DNA of 8,704 bases from DAOUAJ01 sp034433615 (lineage in GTDB: Bacteria > Chloroflexota > Anaerolineae > DUEN01), in assembly GCA_034433615.1 (NCBI GenBank), contig DAOUAJ010000160.1, positions 1-8,704 on the forward strand, read 5' to 3'. The notes below the pieces were generated by a model. That model saw only the letters and a list, made by a program, of their open reading frames with translations. It did no database searches and was not told the origin of the DNA. Within the stretch, counting starts at the first letter, position 1. The number at the start of each line of letters is the position of its first letter. This document shows, in pieces, positions 6,507 to 8,704 of the stretch. The translations under genes and the position numbers were made by a program.

Positions 6507-6544
6507 TCCCCCGTCGCGCGGGGGAGAGGTACTGATGGCAGTAC
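6507..6544 (-). promoter_or_regulatory. Two adjacent hairpins in the aapJ leader
   Basis: In the minus-strand transcript, gtactg (6529-6534) pairs with cagtac (6539-6544) over a 4-base loop. Just downstream, the seven-base arms 6507-6513 and 6519-6525 (tcccccg/cggggga) pair over a 5-base loop. With the promoter at 6558-6586 the leader is about 160 bases, long for a transporter gene. No T-run follows, so this is not an obvious attenuator. Function unknown. Confidence 0.4.
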
Positions 6545-6557
6545 AAACTTAACGGCC

Positions 6558-6586
6558 AGCATATCACAGGGAAGAGCAAAAGTCAA
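6558..6586 (-). promoter_or_regulatory. Candidate sigma70 promoter of the aap operon
   Basis: On the minus strand, TTGACT (6586-6581) and TATGCT (6563-6558) are separated by 17 bases. These are 5 of 6 and 4 of 6 consensus matches. It is the best-spaced pair upstream of aapJ that I found. Confidence 0.45.
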
Positions 6587-6642
6587 GTTGATCTAACAGA
6601 TAGACATAAAATAAGGGCCTCGCGAGCGCGCTGCGGGTGCAT

Positions 6643-6670
6643 TTGACAAAGCGAGTCGGCTGGCTATAAT
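6643..6670 (+). promoter_or_regulatory. Near-consensus sigma70 promoter of padR
   Basis: TTGACA (6643-6648) and TATAAT (6665-6670) are both perfect consensus boxes with a 16-base spacer. Transcription would start near 6677, leaving a leader of about 34 bases before the padR ATG. Such a strong promoter suits a gene that is normally held down by a repressor. Confidence 0.8.
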
Positions 6671-6683
6671 ATCTTCCTGACAA

Positions 6684-6698
6684 TATCGAAAACCGATA
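6684..6698 (+). promoter_or_regulatory. Candidate PadR operator
   Basis: tatcg (6684-6688) and cgata (6694-6698) form an inverted repeat around aaaac. It begins 13 bases downstream of the -10 box, overlaps the early transcribed region and ends 12 bases before the padR start codon. A PadR dimer bound here would block the promoter, which would be autoregulation; this is inferred from position and symmetry. Confidence 0.5.
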
Positions 6699-6710
6699 AC
6701 GAGTCATGAG

Positions 6711-7019
6711 ATGGACAAGCTGGTGCGCGAGTTCTTTGCCGGCTTCATCAAAATCCATATCCTGCACCATGCCGGGCAGGGGCCGGTCTACGGGCTGGAG
6801 ATGATCGAAGAGTTGCGACGACACGGGTATAACCTGAGCCCGGGCACGTTGTATCCTACCCTGCATGAGCTGGAACAGGCAGGCTACCTGGCCTCGGAGC
6901 GGCAGGTGATCGGCGGGCGGGTGCGCCGCTACTACCGGTTGACGGAGCGCGGCCGGGAGGCATTGACCGTGGCCCGGGCGCGCATTCGCGAACTCACAGA
7001 TGAAGTGCTCTTCTCGTAA
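6711..7019 (+). CDS. PadR-family transcriptional regulator
   Basis: This is a small winged-helix repressor of 102 residues, the usual size of the short PadR subfamily with one C-terminal helix for dimerisation. The family core is clear: GPVYGLEMIEEL (24-35), then LSPGTLYPTLHELEQAGYL (42-60) as recognition helix and start of the wing, the wing itself around GGRVRRYYRLT (68-78), and a terminal helix to 102. Such proteins usually repress neighbouring transporter genes and respond to toxic small molecules. The ATG at 6711 has no good Shine-Dalgarno; the leader is about 34 bases from the predicted start site. An ATG at 6706 is in a different frame. The gene is followed after 51 bases by an MFS transporter on the same strand, most likely its target and operon partner. 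Confidence 0.9.
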   Translation: MDKLVREFFAGFIKIHILHHAGQGPVYGLEMIEELRRHGYNLSPGTLYPTLHELEQAGYLASERQVIGGRVRRYYRLTERGREALTVARARIRELTDEVLFS

Positions 7020-7021
7020 AA

Positions 7022-7056
7022 CGTGAAGCGTGATGCGTGAGGTCACGTATCACTCA
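7022..7056. repeat. Heptanucleotide array that folds back, between padR and the MFS gene
   Basis: Three heptamers cgtgaag, cgtgatg and cgtgagg (7022-7042) are followed by two in the opposite sense, tcacgta and tcactca (7043-7056). gtgatgcgtga (7030-7040) and tcacgtatcac (7043-7053) are complementary over 11 bases with one G-U pair. The hairpin ends 5 bases before the ggagg of the next gene, so it could dampen or protect the downstream message. Confidence 0.6.
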
Positions 7057-7070
7057 AACGGAGGCAACCC

Positions 7071-8306
7071 ATGATCGTCAAACCAGGCGTCCAGGCTAAA
7101 GAAGCCCGTTTCTTTGGCCTGACGCAGAACGTGTTCGTGCTGGGGCTGGTCAGCTTCCTCACCGATGTCAGCTCAGAGATGACGTTGACGCTGCTGCCCC
7201 TCTTCCTGGCCAACGTGTTGGGTGTCAAGACCTCGGTGATCGGCCTGATCGAGGGGGTCGCCGAGGCAACGGCCAGCCTGATGAAGGTGGGGAGCGGCTG
7301 GTGGTCAGATCGGGTGGGGCGACGGAAGTCGCTGACGCTGGCGGGGTATGCACTTTCGGCTCTGTCCAAGCCGTTTCTGGCGATCGCCGGAAGCTGGGGG
7401 ACGGTGCTGGCGGTGCGCTGGACCGATCGCGTGGGCAAGGGAATTCGCACATCCCCGCGCGATGCTTTGCTGGCGGATTCGGCGCCTGTGGAGACGCGCG
7501 GCCGCGCCTTCGGCTGGCACCGGGCGGCGGACACGGCCGGTGCCGTGGTGGGGCTGGCCCTCTCGGCCTGGGTGATCGCTGCTACCCAACGGGACACGAT
7601 CGAGTTGACCCGGGACACCTATCGCACTATCGTGCTGATCGGGATCATCCCCGGCTTGCTGGCCGTGCTATTGCTGTGGGCATTGGTGCATGAGGTGCGG
7701 CCTATACAATCGAAAACAGGCAGCGGTCCTGTATTACGGGCGCGTGGTTTTCCATCCCCGTTTTACATGTTCCTGGCGGTGATCGCCCTGTTCACCCTGG
7801 GCAACTCGTCCGATGCCTTCTTGCTCCTGCGCGCGCAGAATGTGGGCCTGAGCGCCTTCCAGATTGCGTTGATGCTGGTGGGTTACAATGTCCTGTACTC
7901 GCTGATCGCCATGCCGGCAGGGACGCTCTCAGACCGGCTGGGGCGGCGCGCCGTCATCTTCATCGGTTGGGGCCTGTACGCGCTGGTGTATCTGGGATTT
8001 GCATTGGCAGGTATGGGCTGGCAGGTGGTGGTTTTGTACGTGCTCTACGGCCTGTACTACGGCACAACGGAGGGGGTTGCACGAGCGTTCGTGGCCGACC
8101 TGGTGCCGGGCGGGCAGCGCGCCACTGCCTACGGGTTGTACCATGCGGTGGTCGGACTGATGGCGTTCCCGGCCAGCCTGGTCGCTGGCCTGCTGTGGCA
8201 GACCTGGGGGCCGGCGTCGCCGTTCTATTTTGGCGCAGCGCTGGCGGGATTGGCTGCGATCGGTCTGATGGCGGCTGTGCGGCCCAACGCGATGAAGGCG
8301 GCGTGA
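7071..8306 (+). CDS. Major facilitator superfamily transporter, probable exporter
   Basis: This is a 411-residue inner-membrane carrier with about 12 hydrophobic segments in two halves. The MFS motif A occurs twice, after segment 2 (GWWSDRVGRRKS, 76-87) and in the second half (GTLSDRLGRRAV, 284-295), showing the ancestral duplication. TDVSSEM (31-37) in the first segment and VGKGIRTSPRDALLADS (121-137) mark a subgroup common in archaea, Chloroflexota and other environmental bacteria that usually lacks an assigned substrate. The ATG at 7071 has ggagg 6 bases upstream. Its placement after padR suggests an inducible efflux pump, but a role in uptake cannot be excluded. The gene ends only 4 bases before a strong terminator hairpin. 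The substrate cannot be told from sequence. Confidence 0.88.
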   Translation: MIVKPGVQAKEARFFGLTQNVFVLGLVSFLTDVSSEMTLTLLPLFLANVLGVKTSVIGLIEGVAEATASLMKVGSGWWSDRVGRRKSLTLAGYALSALSKPFLAIAGSWGTVLAVRWTDRVGKGIRTSPRDALLADSAPVETRGRAFGWHRAADTAGAVVGLALSAWVIAATQRDTIELTRDTYRTIVLIGIIPGLLAVLLLWALVHEVRPIQSKTGSGPVLRARGFPSPFYMFLAVIALFTLGNSSDAFLLLRAQNVGLSAFQIALMLVGYNVLYSLIAMPAGTLSDRLGRRAVIFIGWGLYALVYLGFALAGMGWQVVVLYVLYGLYYGTTEGVARAFVADLVPGGQRATAYGLYHAVVGLMAFPASLVAGLLWQTWGPASPFYFGAALAGLAAIGLMAAVRPNAMKAA

Positions 8307-8310
8307 GCGA

Positions 8311-8354
8311 GTTAAAAACCCGAAGGGTCTCGGGAGACCCTTCGGGTTTTTAAC
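8311..8354. terminator. Bidirectional intrinsic terminator
   Basis: Perfect 21-bp inverted arms (8311-8331 and 8334-8354) are separated by two bases. Each arm has a GC-rich core (cccgaagggtctc) and a run of five A or T at the outer side, giving a hairpin with a T-tract in both directions. It lies 4 bases after the MFS stop and 14 bases beyond the groEL stop, ending both convergent transcripts. Confidence 0.93.
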
Positions 8355-8368
8355 TGCGGTTGCAGTAT

Positions 8369-8704
8369 TTAGAACTCGCCGTAGCCGCCACCCGGCGGTG
8401 TAGGCGCGGTCGCCTTCTTGGGCTCCGGAATGTCGGTGACCAGCGCCTCGGTGGTCAGGATCATGGCCGCGATGCTGGCCGCATTCTCCAGGCCCGAACG
8501 CACCACCTTCACCGGATCAATGATCCCGTCCACAAACATGTCGGCGTACTGACCCGTCATGACGTTGAAGGCGATGTTCTTGTTGCCGGTCTCCTGCTGC
8601 TTGCGGCGCACATTCTGCACCACCACCGCACCGTCCTCACCGGCGTTGTAGGCCAACTGCCGCATCGGCTCCTCCAACGCCCGCTTCACAATCTTCACCC
8701 CCGT
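8369..8704 (-). CDS. groEL: Chaperonin GroEL, C-terminal part (runs off the right edge)
   Basis: These are the last 111 residues of the 60-kDa chaperonin that folds proteins in a double-ring cage with GroES. The visible frame begins in TGVKIVKRALEEPMRQLAYNAG and continues through GYN-equivalent FNVMTGQYADMFVDGIIDPVKVVRSGLENAAS and ILTTEALVTDIPEP. These form the C-terminal equatorial domain, with the Asp of the GIIDP element that belongs to the nucleotide pocket. It ends in PTPPGGGYGEF instead of the flexible GGM repeats of the E. coli type. The gene starts beyond base 8704, and any valine or methionine near 8698 is internal. It converges on the MFS gene across a shared terminator. Confidence 0.95.
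   Translation of the reverse strand, partial: TGVKIVKRALEEPMRQLAYNAGEDGAVVVQNVRRKQQETGNKNIAFNVMTGQYADMFVDGIIDPVKVVRSGLENAASIAAMILTTEALVTDIPEPKKATAPTPPGGGYGEF

Larger units (their letters stand above)
6391..6710. other. Divergent regulatory region between aapJ and padR (320 bp, no gene)
   Basis: The region contains the aapJ leader with several small inverted repeats, a candidate aapJ promoter (6558-6586, minus) and the padR promoter and operator (6643-6698, plus). No open frame with a plausible start and ribosome binding site lies wholly inside it. The two candidate -35 boxes are about 57 bases apart, so regulators bound here could affect both units. Confidence 0.7.

Noticed and set aside
6501..6514. 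T-box-like core (12 of 14 positions) on the minus strand in the aapJ leader
   Set aside because: The UGGN that pairs with the tRNA end is altered (G in place of U). The space to the candidate promoter is too short for stem I, and no terminator or sequester hairpin follows.
6564..7046. A 160-codon minus-strand frame across padR and its promoter
   Set aside because: It is the antisense shadow of padR; the plus strand shows a clear PadR protein with a consensus promoter.

Overview
This is a GC-rich chromosomal window, most likely from a filamentous or thermophilic member of the Chloroflexota (Anaerolineae-like). The evidence is the style of the proteins (a GT39-like membrane protein with a C-terminal beta-rich domain, and a GroEL ending in GGGYGEF rather than a GGM tail) and the spacers, which are full of short degenerate word repeats. 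The taxonomic call is inference; no rRNA or other marker gene is present.

Layout. Bases 1-1381 (+) hold the 3' part of a large membrane glycosyltransferase-like gene. Bases 1382-1548 are a spacer with a 101-bp MITE-like insertion. Bases 1549-6390 (-) hold a complete polar amino-acid ABC transporter operon, read right to left: aapJ (lipoprotein binding protein), a 467-bp repeat-filled spacer, aapQ and aapM (two fused-length permeases), and aapP (ATPase). Bases 6391-6710 are a divergent regulatory region. It carries a near-consensus sigma70 promoter and a candidate operator for padR (+), and a candidate promoter plus structured leader for aapJ (-). Bases 6711-8306 (+) hold a padR-family repressor followed by an MFS transporter, probably one operon. 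A perfect 21-bp-arm bidirectional terminator at 8311-8354 separates this from the convergent 3' end of groEL (-), which runs off the right edge.

How the genes work together. AapJ, lipid-anchored outside the membrane, would deliver amino acids to the AapQ/AapM channel powered by AapP. A strong hairpin just downstream of aapJ, inside the operon, is well placed to keep binding-protein mRNA more abundant than permease mRNA. PadR probably represses its own promoter and hence the MFS exporter-like gene.

The most unusual signal is not a gene. Nearly every spacer carries degenerate tandem words of 7 bp (8 bp in one case). Several of these arrays occur as inverted pairs that could fold back on themselves. 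One octamer pair lies in frame inside the glycosyltransferase-like gene, and the MITE sits inside the loop of another pair. These resemble the heptanucleotide STRR repeats known from cyanobacteria. I see no phage, CRISPR, tRNA or defence system here.
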